Of a DNA stretch of 42,991 bases, positions 1-8,951 are shown piece after piece. Positions within the stretch are counted from its first letter, which is position 1, and each line of letters starts with the position of its first letter. Source of the DNA: Candidatus Omnitrophota bacterium (GTDB taxonomy: Bacteria; Omnitrophota; Gorgyraeia; JABMRJ01); contig JADHWH010000010.1 of NCBI GenBank assembly GCA_016783555.1, forward strand, positions 1-42,991, in the 5' to 3' direction. Under the pieces are notes generated by a model, which was not told the DNA's origin, ran no database searches, and saw nothing but the letters and a program-made list of their open reading frames with translations. The translations under genes and the position numbers were made by a program.

Positions 1-2088
1 TCGGAAGAACCAATAGTAGTAAACGGCGAAAGAGTAGAGTATCTTTATGAACAGAAGAAGGTTATCGGAGTGGATAATGTTGTGATAACTTATAAAGACG
101 TGACCCTCATGTGCGATAAAATTGTCGTTGATATGGTAACTAAAGAAGCCATTGCCGAGGGGCACGTCATCCTGCTGGAGGGAGGGTACAAGTTCTTAGG
201 CGAGAAGGCCCATTATAATTTCGATACACAAAAGGGGACGATTATAGAGGCAGAGGCGAGAGGCGATCCTTGGTACGGTAAAGGCGATACAGCCGCCAAG
301 GTAGAGGAAAAACAGTATTCAATAGATCGAGGATACCTCACCACATGTAATCTGCCGTACCCCCATTACAGGGTACAGGCGCGAAAGATAAAGATATATG
401 TAAATGACAGGGTAGAGGCGTTCCACGTCATAGTCTTCTTAGGAAGATACCCTATCTTTTACTTTCCTTACTATGTCCATCCCCTGAAGGATAAGAGACC
501 CCGCGTTACTATAGTCGCCGGGCGCAATTCAAGATGGGGATACTTTGTGCTGTCGGCCTGGAGGTATTACCTGCATGAGTGGTCGCGCGGCTATATACAC
601 ATGGACTGGAGGGAGAAGAAAGGCCTGGGGCACGGCATCGACTATAAGTACAATTTCGGTTATTTCGGGAAAGGGCTTTCGCGTTTTTATTATACGAATG
701 AAAAACACATCATCACGACCGAAGAGGTTGTAGAGGGTCAGAGCGTCGGCAGAGACCGCTGGAGGGTCCAGGTGAGGCATAAATGGAACCTTGACGGCAA
801 TACCCTCGCCGTAGGCGAATTCAATAAGAACAGCGACAAATTATTTATTAAAGACTATTTTTTTAACGATGAGTATGAGAAAGAGTCTCAACAGAGGACA
901 TTTGTCTCGGTGATAAGGAACAAGCCGGGATATAATCTGAGCCTCTTCTTCCGGGTGAGGACCCACAATTTCTTCACGGTGCTTGAGAAGCTGCCTGAAT
1001 TAAAATTGGAATTGAAGAGCCACCGGATCAGGGATACCGACTTTTATTACAAGTCAACGACATCGTTTGTTATGCTGCAGAAAAAATACGCGCAAACAGC
1101 GTACTCGCGCCAGCCCAAGATGAAGGCCAATAGATTTGACACGAATCACGAATTTTCTTACCTTACGAAGCTCTTTGACTTTTTGACGTTCAATCCGTAT
1201 TTAGGAATAAGAGAGACGTGGTATTCAGAGGACGCAAGCTGCAGCGAGAGCAAGCTCAGGAACGTCAATGCGTATGGAATGAGGTTTTCGACTAAGTTCT
1301 ATAGGGTCTTCAACGTAAAATCGGATGCCTTAGGCTTGGGTATAAACGGCCTTAAGCATGTGGTTACGCCTTCGATACACTATAGATATGTGCCTGAACC
1401 GAATGTCAAAACTGCGGAATTAAAACAGTTCGATTCGCTGGACGCTGCCGGGCTGCACAATAGAGCCAGCCTATCGGTCGTTAACAGGCTTTTGACCAAA
1501 CGCGGGCAAGAGAGAATCGAGGCAACGCTGGCGAGATTCACAACCTCGACTCAGGTTTTGATTAAAACCGCAAAAAACAAATCCTTAAGCGATGTTAACT
1601 TCGATCTGGAATTAACGCCGTATGACTGGCTGATTATGGACGTCAGATGGATCTATGATCCCAAGGAAAATTCTATAGACAGGGTAAACACAATTATAGC
1701 CGCAGAGGTAGAGGATTCCTGGAGAGTGGGTTTTAGCTACAGATTTGAAGATGACCATAAAAAAGGCTCCAGCGACCAGATCGTAACAGATACATTTTAT
1801 CAATTAGGCCCTAAGTGGAAGATACGCTCTTATCACAGGTTCAAAAAAGGCGCGGATGAAAGCGGTTTCGTGCTGGAGGAACAGAATTACGCTATAGAGA
1901 GAGACCTGCATTGCTGGTTCGCCGAGTTTAATTATCAGATGAAGAAGACCCATGGCCTAGAGGTAGACGAAGAGCACAGGGTATGGCTGGTCATGCGCCT
2001 AAAGGCCTTTCCGGAGCTGCCGTTTAAGATGTTCAGCAAGAGATACGAATCCCCACGGGCCGGAATGGATCTCAACCGTTCCAAATAA
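1..2088 (+). CDS. lptD: LPS-assembly protein LptD (OstA family), 5'-truncated by window edge
   Basis: The frame is open from base 1, so the N-terminus lies outside the window; a TTG/ATG-type start further in would cut into the conserved domain. The first ~75 visible residues (VNGERVEYLYEQKKVIG, then VVITYKDV, AEGHVILLEGG) match the OstA/LptA-like periplasmic domain that accepts LPS from the Lpt bridge. The segment RYPIFYFPYYVHP is the typical start of the LptD region that follows. The remaining ~500 residues are rich in alternating aromatic/polar strands, as expected for the C-terminal outer-membrane barrel. About 695 codons are visible, near the usual family size of 700-800. Role by family: with LptE it inserts LPS into the outer leaflet of the outer membrane. 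No LptE or other lpt gene is visible. The following gene is 211 bases away, so it probably belongs to another transcript. Confidence 0.85.
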   Translation, partial: SEEPIVVNGERVEYLYEQKKVIGVDNVVITYKDVTLMCDKIVVDMVTKEAIAEGHVILLEGGYKFLGEKAHYNFDTQKGTIIEAEARGDPWYGKGDTAAKVEEKQYSIDRGYLTTCNLPYPHYRVQARKIKIYVNDRVEAFHVIVFLGRYPIFYFPYYVHPLKDKRPRVTIVAGRNSRWGYFVLSAWRYYLHEWSRGYIHMDWREKKGLGHGIDYKYNFGYFGKGLSRFYYTNEKHIITTEEVVEGQSVGRDRWRVQVRHKWNLDGNTLAVGEFNKNSDKLFIKDYFFNDEYEKESQQRTFVSVIRNKPGYNLSLFFRVRTHNFFTVLEKLPELKLELKSHRIRDTDFYYKSTTSFVMLQKKYAQTAYSRQPKMKANRFDTNHEFSYLTKLFDFLTFNPYLGIRETWYSEDASCSESKLRNVNAYGMRFSTKFYRVFNVKSDALGLGINGLKHVVTPSIHYRYVPEPNVKTAELKQFDSLDAAGLHNRASLSVVNRLLTKRGQERIEATLARFTTSTQVLIKTAKNKSLSDVNFDLELTPYDWLIMDVRWIYDPKENSIDRVNTIIAAEVEDSWRVGFSYRFEDDHKKGSSDQIVTDTFYQLGPKWKIRSYHRFKKGADESGFVLEEQNYAIERDLHCWFAEFNYQMKKTHGLEVDEEHRVWLVMRLKAFPELPFKMFSKRYESPRAGMDLNRSK

Positions 2089-2105
2089 TCCCACCTTAAT
2101 TTTCC

Positions 2106-2137
2106 TTGCTTATATAGTATATTTATGATAATATAAT
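2106..2137 (+). promoter_or_regulatory. Candidate sigma70-type promoter of the polysaccharide operon
   Basis: In the AT-rich gap after lptD, TTGCTT (2106-2111) is followed after 17 bases by TAATAT (2129-2134). An overlapping TATAAT at 2132-2137 is spaced 20 bases. This is the only promoter-like pair I see between lptD and the first sugar gene. A large palindrome (2171-2241) lies downstream of it in what would be the 5' leader. The match is moderate and the region is AT-rich, so a chance match is possible. Confidence 0.4.
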
Positions 2138-2170
2138 AGGCCATCAGTATATCAAATATGGTAATATTTT

Positions 2171-2241
2171 CCCGCCTCGCCTGATCTTTTCACGGCTCGG
2201 CGGGATCCCGCCGAGCCGTGAAAAAGACGTTTGGAGGCGGG
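2171..2241. repeat. Nested inverted repeat with 19-bp perfect palindrome arms
   Basis: The inner arms 2187-2205 and 2206-2224 form a perfect 38-base palindrome centred on GGGATCCC, with arm core CACGGCTCGGCGGGA. An outer 8-bp stem, CCCGCCTC (2171-2178) with GAGGCGGG (2234-2241), encloses it. It is far more GC-rich than the flanking AT-rich DNA. There is no T-run after it on the + strand, so a classical intrinsic terminator for lptD is not evident. A REP-like or otherwise mobile palindrome, or a 5'-leader hairpin of the downstream operon, are both possible. Confidence 0.8.
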
Positions 2242-2299
2242 ACAATTCACCATTTTTAAAGACACTATAAGGCTAGCTACTTAACAGGAGGGTATAAGA

Positions 2300-3595
2300 G
2301 TGAATATCTGTGTTATTGGAACAGGATATGTCGGATTAGTAACAGGGGCATGCCTCGCCGATTTAGGAAATAATGTTATATGTGTGGACAAGGACAAGGC
2401 TAAGGTCGACAGCCTTAAGAAGGGACGCGTTACGATATATGAACCCGGCCTTCAGGAGCTTGTGAGGCGCAATAAGAAGCAATCCAGGATTAGATTTACA
2501 ACGAGCATTAAAGACGGCGTAAAGAAGTCCACCGTAATATTTATAGCTGTGGGAACGCCCCCCAGGCCTACAGGAGAGGCAGACCTTACCTTTGTAGAGA
2601 GTGTCTCGAAAGAGATAGCGATGAACATGACCTCTTATAAGCTTATCGTGGAAAAGTCAACTGTCCCCATAGAGACAGGCGAGTGGATTGAGCAGACGAT
2701 TAATGCCAACAACAAGAAGAATACACCGTTTGACGTAGCGTCCAACCCCGAGTTTTTAAGAGAGGGTTCGGCCATCAACGACTTTATGCGCCCCAACAGG
2801 ATAGTGATCGGCGTAAACAATAAGAGATCGGAAGAACTGCTCCTTAAGTTATACAGCCCCCTCAAAGTGCCCATAGTGGTAACGAATATAAAGAGCGCTG
2901 AGATAATAAAGCATGCCTCAAACTCATTCCTGGCCACAAAAATATCTTTTATAAATGCTATAAGCAACATATGCGAAAAGGTGGGGGCTGATGTAACAGA
3001 AGTTGCAAAGGGTATGGGTATGGACAAGAGGATCGGCCCCGCGTTTTTAGACGCCGGCGTGGGATTCGGAGGTTTCTGCTTTCCAAAAGACCTTTTGGCG
3101 TTTATACACATTTCCGGTAAGTTAGGATATGATTTCAGACTCCTGAAAGAAGTCGAGAGGATAAACACCAGGCAGAAGGAGTTATTTATCAGCAAGATAA
3201 AGGAAAATATATGGAATCTAAATAATAAGACCATCGGCATATTAGGTCTCTCCTTCAAGCCTAATACGGATGACATAAGGTATGCGCCCTCCCTCGATAT
3301 AATAAAGGCCCTTAAAGAAGAAGGGGCGAAGATAAGGGCGTTTGACCCCCATGCTATGGAGAAGGCCAAGAAGGAGTTAAAAGACGTTGTTTTCTGCAGA
3401 GACGCTTATGATGCGGCACGAAAGAGCAACTGCCTTGTCATAGTTACCGAATGGAATGAGTTTAAAGAACTGGATTTTGTAAAGATAAAGAGGCTTTTAA
3501 AGCAGCCGCTCGTTATCGATGGAAGGAACATATACAGCCCAAAGAAGATGAAGAAGATGGGCTTTAAATACGTATGTATAGGGAGGAAGACGTGA
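2300..3595 (+). CDS. ugd: UDP-glucose 6-dehydrogenase
   Basis: Cytoplasmic enzyme that oxidises UDP-glucose to UDP-glucuronate with two NAD+. The Rossmann motif GTGYVG is at residues 7-12. The catalytic cysteine is Cys260 in GFGGFCFPKD (the family usually has GGSCFPKD, so Ser is replaced by Phe here). The C-terminal UDP-binding domain includes FKPNTDDIRYAPS. Length is 431 aa, normal for the family. The GTG start is preceded by AGGAGGG at 2287-2293. It heads the polysaccharide operon, and its stop overlaps the next start (GTGA). Its product is the substrate of the UDP-glucuronate decarboxylase at 8952, giving UDP-xylose. The separate nucleotide-sugar dehydrogenase at 6653 probably acts on UDP-HexNAc rather than UDP-glucose. 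Confidence 0.93.
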   Translation: MNICVIGTGYVGLVTGACLADLGNNVICVDKDKAKVDSLKKGRVTIYEPGLQELVRRNKKQSRIRFTTSIKDGVKKSTVIFIAVGTPPRPTGEADLTFVESVSKEIAMNMTSYKLIVEKSTVPIETGEWIEQTINANNKKNTPFDVASNPEFLREGSAINDFMRPNRIVIGVNNKRSEELLLKLYSPLKVPIVVTNIKSAEIIKHASNSFLATKISFINAISNICEKVGADVTEVAKGMGMDKRIGPAFLDAGVGFGGFCFPKDLLAFIHISGKLGYDFRLLKEVERINTRQKELFISKIKENIWNLNNKTIGILGLSFKPNTDDIRYAPSLDIIKALKEEGAKIRAFDPHAMEKAKKELKDVVFCRDAYDAARKSNCLVIVTEWNEFKELDFVKIKRLLKQPLVIDGRNIYSPKKMKKMGFKYVCIGRKT

Positions 3596-4038
3596 TAGAG
3601 GGTGTCGTGGTAAAGAGATTAAAGGTCATCCCTGATGAGAGAGGAAGATTGATGGAGATCTTGCGGCGTGACGACGCAGTATTTAAGAAGTTCGGGCAGG
3701 TCTACATGACGACGGTGCACCCCGGCATTGTAAAGGCATGGCATTACCATAAGCTCCAGACAGATTCGTTTACCTGCGTTTCAGGCGAGATAAGGCTTGC
3801 GCTTTATGACTCAAGACCGGAATCGCCTACCTACAAGGAGACCGCAGAGTTCACGATGAGCCTCGATCTGCCCATGCTGGTTCAGATTCCACCGCTCGTA
3901 TTCCACGGATTTAAATGCACGAGCGCGAAAGAAGCGATGGTTATCAATACCGTCACTGAACCCTACAATCACAATAATCCCGATGAACATAGAGTCGATC
4001 CATACGAAAACGATATCAATTACGATTGGAGGAGATAA
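3592..4038 (+). CDS. dTDP-4-dehydrorhamnose 3,5-epimerase family protein (short form)
   Basis: RmlC-type cupin of 148 aa. I place the start at GTG 3592, which overlaps the ugd stop (GTGA) and has GGGAGG at 3581-3586; an ATG at 3574 would add six residues but has no SD. The segment GIVKAWHYHKLQTD occupies the place of the RmlC motif GVVRGLHYQ and keeps the base histidine, while the usual Arg is Lys. PPLVFHGFKC is the second conserved patch. True RmlC is about 180 aa, so this is a shortened subfamily. Its place directly before rmlA, rmlB and rmlD supports a role in making dTDP-L-rhamnose or a related dTDP-sugar. The altered active-site region leaves single-carbon epimerisation possible. Confidence 0.82.
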   Translation: MIEGVVVKRLKVIPDERGRLMEILRRDDAVFKKFGQVYMTTVHPGIVKAWHYHKLQTDSFTCVSGEIRLALYDSRPESPTYKETAEFTMSLDLPMLVQIPPLVFHGFKCTSAKEAMVINTVTEPYNHNNPDEHRVDPYENDINYDWRR

Positions 4039-4041
4039 CCG

Positions 4042-4767
4042 ATGAGAGGAGTAATACTTGCCGGTGGATTAGGAAAGAGGTTGTATCCCTTGACAAGAGT
4101 CAGCAACAAACATCTATTGCCGGTCTATAATAAGCCGATGATATATTACCCGATAGATGCCCTTGTCGAGGCCGGTATCAGGGATATATTAATAGTTACA
4201 GGCGGCAATCATGCGGGGGAGTTTTTGCGCCTTTTGGGCAACGGCCACCAATTTGGCCTCAAGCACCTTAACTATACCTATCAGGAAGGCGAGGGAGGCA
4301 TAGCGGCCGCGCTCTTATTGGCGGAACACTTTGCGGACGGCGAAAAGATAGTGGTTATTCTGGGCGATAATATAATTGAAAAGGATATAAGAAAAGAGGT
4401 CACTGATTTTAAGAAACAGCCAAAGGGCGCAAAGATACTTATAAAGGAAGTTGAGGATCCGGGTAGATTCGGCGTTGTCACGTTAAGGGATAAAAAAATA
4501 GTCTCTATCGATGAGAAACCGAAAGACCCGAAGTCAAATTATATAGTCACAGGGATATATATGTACGACAACCAGGTCTTTGATATTATAAAAGAGCTTA
4601 AGCCCTCATCCAGAAACGAACTTGAGATCACCGATGTTAATAATAAGTATCTAAAGACCGGAGAGCTTACATATGATATATTTGACGGATGGTGGTCGGA
4701 TTCAGGGACTTTCGACTCTCTTCTTAGGGCGAATAATCTGATTGCAGAGAGAGAGCGCAATAGATGA
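4042..4767 (+). CDS. rmlA: Glucose-1-phosphate thymidylyltransferase (short RmlA)
   Basis: Nucleotidyltransferase making dTDP-glucose from dTTP and glucose-1-phosphate, the first step to dTDP-rhamnose. The N-terminus MRGVILAGGLGKRLYPLT holds the GGxGxRLxPLT nucleotide-binding loop. NKHLLPVYNKPMIYYPI, VILGDNI (metal-binding Asp) and the EKPKDPKSN segment follow in family order, and WWSDSGTFDSLL lies near the C-terminus. At 241 aa it is the short form, without the ~50-residue C-terminal extension of enterobacterial RmlA. It starts 3 bases after the previous stop, inside the contiguous rml block. Confidence 0.9.
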   Translation: MRGVILAGGLGKRLYPLTRVSNKHLLPVYNKPMIYYPIDALVEAGIRDILIVTGGNHAGEFLRLLGNGHQFGLKHLNYTYQEGEGGIAAALLLAEHFADGEKIVVILGDNIIEKDIRKEVTDFKKQPKGAKILIKEVEDPGRFGVVTLRDKKIVSIDEKPKDPKSNYIVTGIYMYDNQVFDIIKELKPSSRNELEITDVNNKYLKTGELTYDIFDGWWSDSGTFDSLLRANNLIAERERNR

Positions 4768-4774
4768 GGAAGAT

Positions 4775-5740
4775 ATGAGAAAGATACTCGTAACCGGAGG
4801 CGCGGGTTTTATAGGCTCGAATTTTATAAGATATATACTTAATAAGCATAACGACTGTTATATTATAAATCTGGACAAGCTGACTTACGCCGGAAATAGA
4901 AACAACCTGAAAGATATCTATAGAGACCCGCGTTACAAATTCGTTAAGGGCGATATATGCGACAGGTTTGTTGTGGATAGGCTTGCGAAGGAATGCGACA
5001 CGATAATAAATTTCGCGGCGGAATCGCATGTAGACAGGTCGATTAAAAAAGCGGCCTCGTTTGTCGAAAGCAATATAAACGGCGTGAGGGTGCTCCTCGA
5101 TGCCGCAAAGAAGTATAAGGTCCCGAGGTTTTTACAGATCTCGACAGATGAGGTTTACGGAAGCATCATTAAAGGACATTCTAAAGAAGGCGATCCATTG
5201 AGGCCTTCGAGCCCCTATGCCGCAACCAAAGCGGCGGCGGATCTCTTGTGCCTCTCTTATATCACCACATATAAGATACCTATTATAATTACGAGGTCTT
5301 CCAATAATTTCGGCGAGTATCAGTTTCCCGAAAAGATAATGCCGCTCTTTATAACCAATCTGCATGAAGACAAGAAGGTCCCCCTTTATGCGGATGGAAT
5401 GAATAGGAGAGATTGGATTTATGTGCTCGATAATTGCGAAGCTATAGACTGCGTTTTGGAGAAAGGCAGGACCGGCGAGATCTACAATATAGGCGCGGGC
5501 AGCGAAAAGACCAACCTCGAACTTACGCATTTGATATTAAAGGTTATGAATAAGCCCATGAGCTTTATTCAGCACGTAGAAGACAGGCCGGGCCATGATA
5601 AACGCTACGGCCTCGATTGTAAAAAGCTGAAACAACTCGGTTATAAGCCCAGATACGATTTTTATAAGGCCCTGGAATTTACAGTAGAGTGGTACAGGGA
5701 TAATGAGTGGTGGTGGAGACCGTTAAAGAAGGGAAGATAA
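4775..5740 (+). CDS. rmlB: dTDP-glucose 4,6-dehydratase
   Basis: Extended SDR that converts dTDP-glucose to dTDP-4-keto-6-deoxyglucose. NAD-binding [10 protein letters not shown] is near residue 8, FAAESHVDRS and STDEVYGS are the characteristic RmlB motifs, and the catalytic pair is Tyr148/Lys152 (YAATK). RDWIYVLDNCEAI and an RPGHDKRYGLD segment complete the family signature. I chose ATG 4775, with GAGGA just upstream, over an in-frame TTG at 4742 that lies inside rmlA. About 321 aa. The stop overlaps the rmlD start by one base (TAATG), indicating translational coupling. Confidence 0.93.
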   Translation: MRKILVTGGAGFIGSNFIRYILNKHNDCYIINLDKLTYAGNRNNLKDIYRDPRYKFVKGDICDRFVVDRLAKECDTIINFAAESHVDRSIKKAASFVESNINGVRVLLDAAKKYKVPRFLQISTDEVYGSIIKGHSKEGDPLRPSSPYAATKAAADLLCLSYITTYKIPIIITRSSNNFGEYQFPEKIMPLFITNLHEDKKVPLYADGMNRRDWIYVLDNCEAIDCVLEKGRTGEIYNIGAGSEKTNLELTHLILKVMNKPMSFIQHVEDRPGHDKRYGLDCKKLKQLGYKPRYDFYKALEFTVEWYRDNEWWWRPLKKGR

Positions 5741-6660
5741 TGAAAGTACTTATTACCGGCTCAGGGGGCATGTTGGGAAGCGCCCTTTGCGATGTCTTGT
5801 CTGGAAGTAATTACAAGATAATCGGGTTGGATGTAAAGAAACCCTCCGCTAAAAGGAGATTTAATAATTTTATAAGGTGCGATATCACCAATTATAACAA
5901 ACTATTAAAGGCCGTAAAAGGTTCGGGCCCCGATCTTATCATACACACGGCGGCATTTACGGATGTAGACGGATGCGAGTCAGATCCGGGAAGGGCGGAG
6001 AGCGTAAACAGCCTGGGCGCGCGTTATATTGCCGAAACGGCGCTAGAGGCGAATTCACGGCTCATCTATATAAGCACGGATTTTGTCTTTGACGGTCAGA
6101 AGAAGGAGTCCTACAGAGAGAATGACGAACCCCACCCGATAAATATTTACGGAAGGTCCAAGCTGGACGGCGAGAGATATGTCAAGGAGATAGCCGGGAA
6201 GAATCACCTTATTATAAGATCCAGCTGGATATTCGGCATGGGAGGCAAAAATTTTGTGGATACTATATTAAATAAGGCCAAGACGCAGAAAGAGTTAAGA
6301 GTCGTGAGCGACCAGTTTGGCTCTCCTACATATGCCGCGGATTTGGCGGATGCGATTAAAAGGATACTGGATATCCTTAAAGATAGAATTGACATAAGCG
6401 GGATCTACCACATTACAAATAGCGACAACTGCTCTTGGTATAAATTGGCCCAGAGGTCTCTTAGGTTTGCCAATATATACGATATCGACCTTATCCCTAT
6501 CACCTCGCAGGAATTAGACAGGCCGGCAGAGCGGCCCATGATATCCATATTGGACAACGCGCGTTTCGTAAAACTTCTGGGCAGACCCATGAGACCCTGG
6601 GAGAAGGCCCTCGAAGAATATATCCGCTTAAGGAGACAAAGGAGAAAGAAAGATGTATAA
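5740..6660 (+). CDS. rmlD: dTDP-4-dehydrorhamnose reductase
   Basis: SDR reductase for the last step to dTDP-L-rhamnose. ITGSGGMLGSAL is the cofactor loop, HTAAFTDVDGCE and STDFVFDG are diagnostic for RmlD, and the catalytic Tyr137/Lys141 lie in YGRSK. A C-terminal RPMISILDNARF segment matches the family's substrate-binding end (typically RPxxSxLdn). Start ATG 5740 shares its first base with the rmlB stop; an in-frame upstream start at 5707 would lie inside rmlB. It overlaps the next gene by 8 bases. About 306 aa. Confidence 0.92.
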   Translation: MKVLITGSGGMLGSALCDVLSGSNYKIIGLDVKKPSAKRRFNNFIRCDITNYNKLLKAVKGSGPDLIIHTAAFTDVDGCESDPGRAESVNSLGARYIAETALEANSRLIYISTDFVFDGQKKESYRENDEPHPINIYGRSKLDGERYVKEIAGKNHLIIRSSWIFGMGGKNFVDTILNKAKTQKELRVVSDQFGSPTYAADLADAIKRILDILKDRIDISGIYHITNSDNCSWYKLAQRSLRFANIYDIDLIPITSQELDRPAERPMISILDNARFVKLLGRPMRPWEKALEEYIRLRRQRRKKDV

Positions 6661-7960
6661 GGCATTATGTAAAAAGATTAGGGATAAAAAAGCCAAAGTG
6701 GGAATAATCGGCCTGGGATATGTGGGGCTTCCGCTCGCTATTACATTCGCAAAAAAAGGATTTGACGTTATAGGGATAGATATAAACAAAAATAGAATAG
6801 CAAAGATTAAGGAAGGCGTCTCTTATATATCAGATGTTTCTGACTATGAACTAAAAAAGGTGCTGCGAAAAAGAAGATTCAAAGTAACAACAGACTTTAA
6901 GGCTATAAGAAAAATCGACGCGGCCGTTATCTGTGTACCCACTCCCCTGGGAAAGAAGAGAAGACCGGATATCTCTTATATAAAAAAGGCCGTTACTAAC
7001 GTTAAGGAAAATATTCAAAAAGGCCAGGTGATTATCCTTGAGTCAACAACATATCCGGGGACAACAAGGGAGATACTCCTGCCCATCTTGGAATCGACAG
7101 GGCTTAAGGAAGGCAGAGATTTTTATCTAGGTTTTTCTCCTGAGAGGATAGACCCCGGCAACAAATTTTACAAGACAGAAAATACTCCGAAAATTATAGG
7201 CGGCATCTCTAAAAAATCTACCCATATCGCCGGACTTCTTTATGAAAAAATAATAGAAAAGGTCATACCGGTCTCTTCCGCAAGCGCCGCAGAGATGGTG
7301 AAGCTTTTAGAGAATACGTTTCGCATTGTAAATATCGCCTTGGTTAATGAGATAGCGATGTTGTGCGAGAAATTGGGCCTCGACATATGGGAGATAACAG
7401 ACGCCGCAAAGACAAAACCTTACGGTTACATGTCTTTTTATCCGGGGCCGGGCGTAGGCGGCCACTGCATCCCAGTGGACCCTTTGTACCTATCCTGGAA
7501 GGCAAAGAGGCATGGGTTTGAGACGCGGTTCATAGATTTGGCCTCTTCTGTAAATGAAACGATGCCGCATTATGTTGTAGGAAGGCTGAGAAAGATATTG
7601 GCTGATAGGAAAAAAAGAATAAGAAATGCCCATATATTAATTATCGGCGTGGCTTATAAGAAAGACGTGAAAGATTTGAGAGAATCCCCGGCCATTGAGA
7701 TTATAAAGCTTTTGCAGAAAAAAAGAGCACAGGTCTCTTATCACGATCCCTATTTTCCTTATCTTGAAATAGACGGTGTCAATATGAGACCCGCAAGAAT
7801 AGACAGAAAGAATTTAAAAAAATTCGATTGTGTCTTGATTGCCACAGAACACACGAATATCAACTATCGATTTTTGGCAAGATATTCAAAATTGATTTAT
7901 GATACAAGGAATATTCTCGATAGATCAGGCATAAGAGGGAGAAACATAATAAAGCTATAA
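6653..7960 (+). CDS. wbpA: UDP-N-acetyl-D-glucosamine/hexosamine 6-dehydrogenase (WbpA/TviB type)
   Basis: Nucleotide-sugar dehydrogenase of 435 aa. GLGYVGLPLAI is the NAD loop, ESTTYPGTT follows, and Cys272 is the catalytic thiol in GPGVGGHCIPVDP. The GGHCIPVDP form, rather than the GGSCFPKD of Ugd, marks the WbpA/TviB/WecC group that oxidises UDP-HexNAc to the uronate. The gene directly downstream is a WbpP/TviC-like 4-epimerase, the same pair that makes UDP-GalNAc-uronate for Vi antigen and Pseudomonas O-antigens. UDP-ManNAc as substrate (WecC) is the alternative and cannot be excluded from sequence alone. The start overlaps the rmlD stop by 8 bases. Confidence 0.87.
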   Translation: MYKALCKKIRDKKAKVGIIGLGYVGLPLAITFAKKGFDVIGIDINKNRIAKIKEGVSYISDVSDYELKKVLRKRRFKVTTDFKAIRKIDAAVICVPTPLGKKRRPDISYIKKAVTNVKENIQKGQVIILESTTYPGTTREILLPILESTGLKEGRDFYLGFSPERIDPGNKFYKTENTPKIIGGISKKSTHIAGLLYEKIIEKVIPVSSASAAEMVKLLENTFRIVNIALVNEIAMLCEKLGLDIWEITDAAKTKPYGYMSFYPGPGVGGHCIPVDPLYLSWKAKRHGFETRFIDLASSVNETMPHYVVGRLRKILADRKKRIRNAHILIIGVAYKKDVKDLRESPAIEIIKLLQKKRAQVSYHDPYFPYLEIDGVNMRPARIDRKNLKKFDCVLIATEHTNINYRFLARYSKLIYDTRNILDRSGIRGRNIIKL

Positions 7961-7981
7961 AAGCGAAAGGAGCTTAACAAA

Positions 7982-8932
7982 ATGAGTAAATTTTTAGTAA
8001 CCGGAGGAGCAGGTTTTATAGGCTCAAATATAGTCGATGAGCTCGTAAGAAGCGGCCATGACGTAAAGGTCATAGACAATTTTGTAACGGGAAAGAGGGA
8101 GAATCTGGAAGATGTGATTGACAAGATAGAGCTTATAGAAGGTGACATAAGAGATTTGGACGCTGTAAGGAAAGCAGCAAAGGGGATGGATTACGTTCTC
8201 CATCAGGCGGCATTCAGATCCGTGCCCAAATCGGTAGACAACCCGATATTTACAAACGATGTAAATATAGCGGGTACGCTTAACGTGCTCATAGCCTCTA
8301 AAGAGGCGAACGTCAAGAGACTTGTCTATGCCTCCAGCAGTTCCTGTTACGGCGATACGGATGAGTTTCCCGAAAAAGAGGAGAGCCTTCCCATGCCTAT
8401 ATCACCTTATGCGGTGTCGAAACTAACCGGGGAATATTACTGTAAGACATTCAGTGTAACGTATAATCTCCAGACGGCGTCCCTCCGCTATTTTAATGTC
8501 TTCGGCCCGAGGCAGAACCCCGAATCCAAATACTCCACCGTAGTGCCCGCCTTTATCTTTAGTATGCTGAAGGACGCGCCGCCGACTGTGGACGGTGACG
8601 GCAAACAATCCAGGGATTTTACTTTTGTTAAGAATGTAGTAGCGGCCAATATAAAGGCCGCCCTCTTAAAGGGGAGATTAAACGGCGAGGTATTCAATGT
8701 CGCCTGCGGTAAATCGCATTCTGTGCTCGACATAATCGACAACCTTAATAAATTGATGAAGAAGAATATAAAGCCGAAATTCGGACCTCCGCGCGCTGGC
8801 GATGTTAGAAAGACCCAAGCGGATATAACAAAGTTAAAGAAGATATTAAAGATTGTGCCGAAGGCCGATTTTGAAGAAGGCTTGAGAGAGACACTCAAGT
8901 GGTTTATGGACAATAAGGTGGAGATCTCTTAA
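7982..8932 (+). CDS. UDP-N-acetylhexosamine(uronate) 4-epimerase (WbpP/TviC-like SDR)
   Basis: Extended SDR of 316 aa. [10 protein letters not shown] is the NAD loop, [15 protein letters not shown] is the WbpP/GalE-type segment, SSSSCYGD replaces the common SSSVYGD, and Tyr143/Lys147 (YAVSK) are catalytic. [12 protein letters not shown] and a YSTVVPAFI segment are typical of UDP-GlcNAc 4-epimerases. It has its own strong SD (AAAGGAG) 21 bases after wbpA. The pairing with wbpA suggests a UDP-GlcNAc-to-UDP-GalNAc or GlcNAcA-to-GalNAcA step. A broader GalE activity on UDP-glucose is possible. Confidence 0.8.
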   Translation: MSKFLVTGGAGFIGSNIVDELVRSGHDVKVIDNFVTGKRENLEDVIDKIELIEGDIRDLDAVRKAAKGMDYVLHQAAFRSVPKSVDNPIFTNDVNIAGTLNVLIASKEANVKRLVYASSSSCYGDTDEFPEKEESLPMPISPYAVSKLTGEYYCKTFSVTYNLQTASLRYFNVFGPRQNPESKYSTVVPAFIFSMLKDAPPTVDGDGKQSRDFTFVKNVVAANIKAALLKGRLNGEVFNVACGKSHSVLDIIDNLNKLMKKNIKPKFGPPRAGDVRKTQADITKLKKILKIVPKADFEEGLRETLKWFMDNKVEIS

Positions 8933-8951
8933 TAGGGGGAGGAGGAAAAAC

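Noticed and set aside
2089-2299. tRNA or small-RNA gene in the longest gap
   Set aside because: No cloverleaf or CCA-type end; the only structure is the nested palindrome.
2635-3369. Long antisense reading frame (244 codons) over ugd
   Set aside because: It lies wholly opposite a clear enzyme gene, its predicted protein is low-complexity Ser/Leu-rich with no motif, and such frames recur opposite other genes here because of codon bias.
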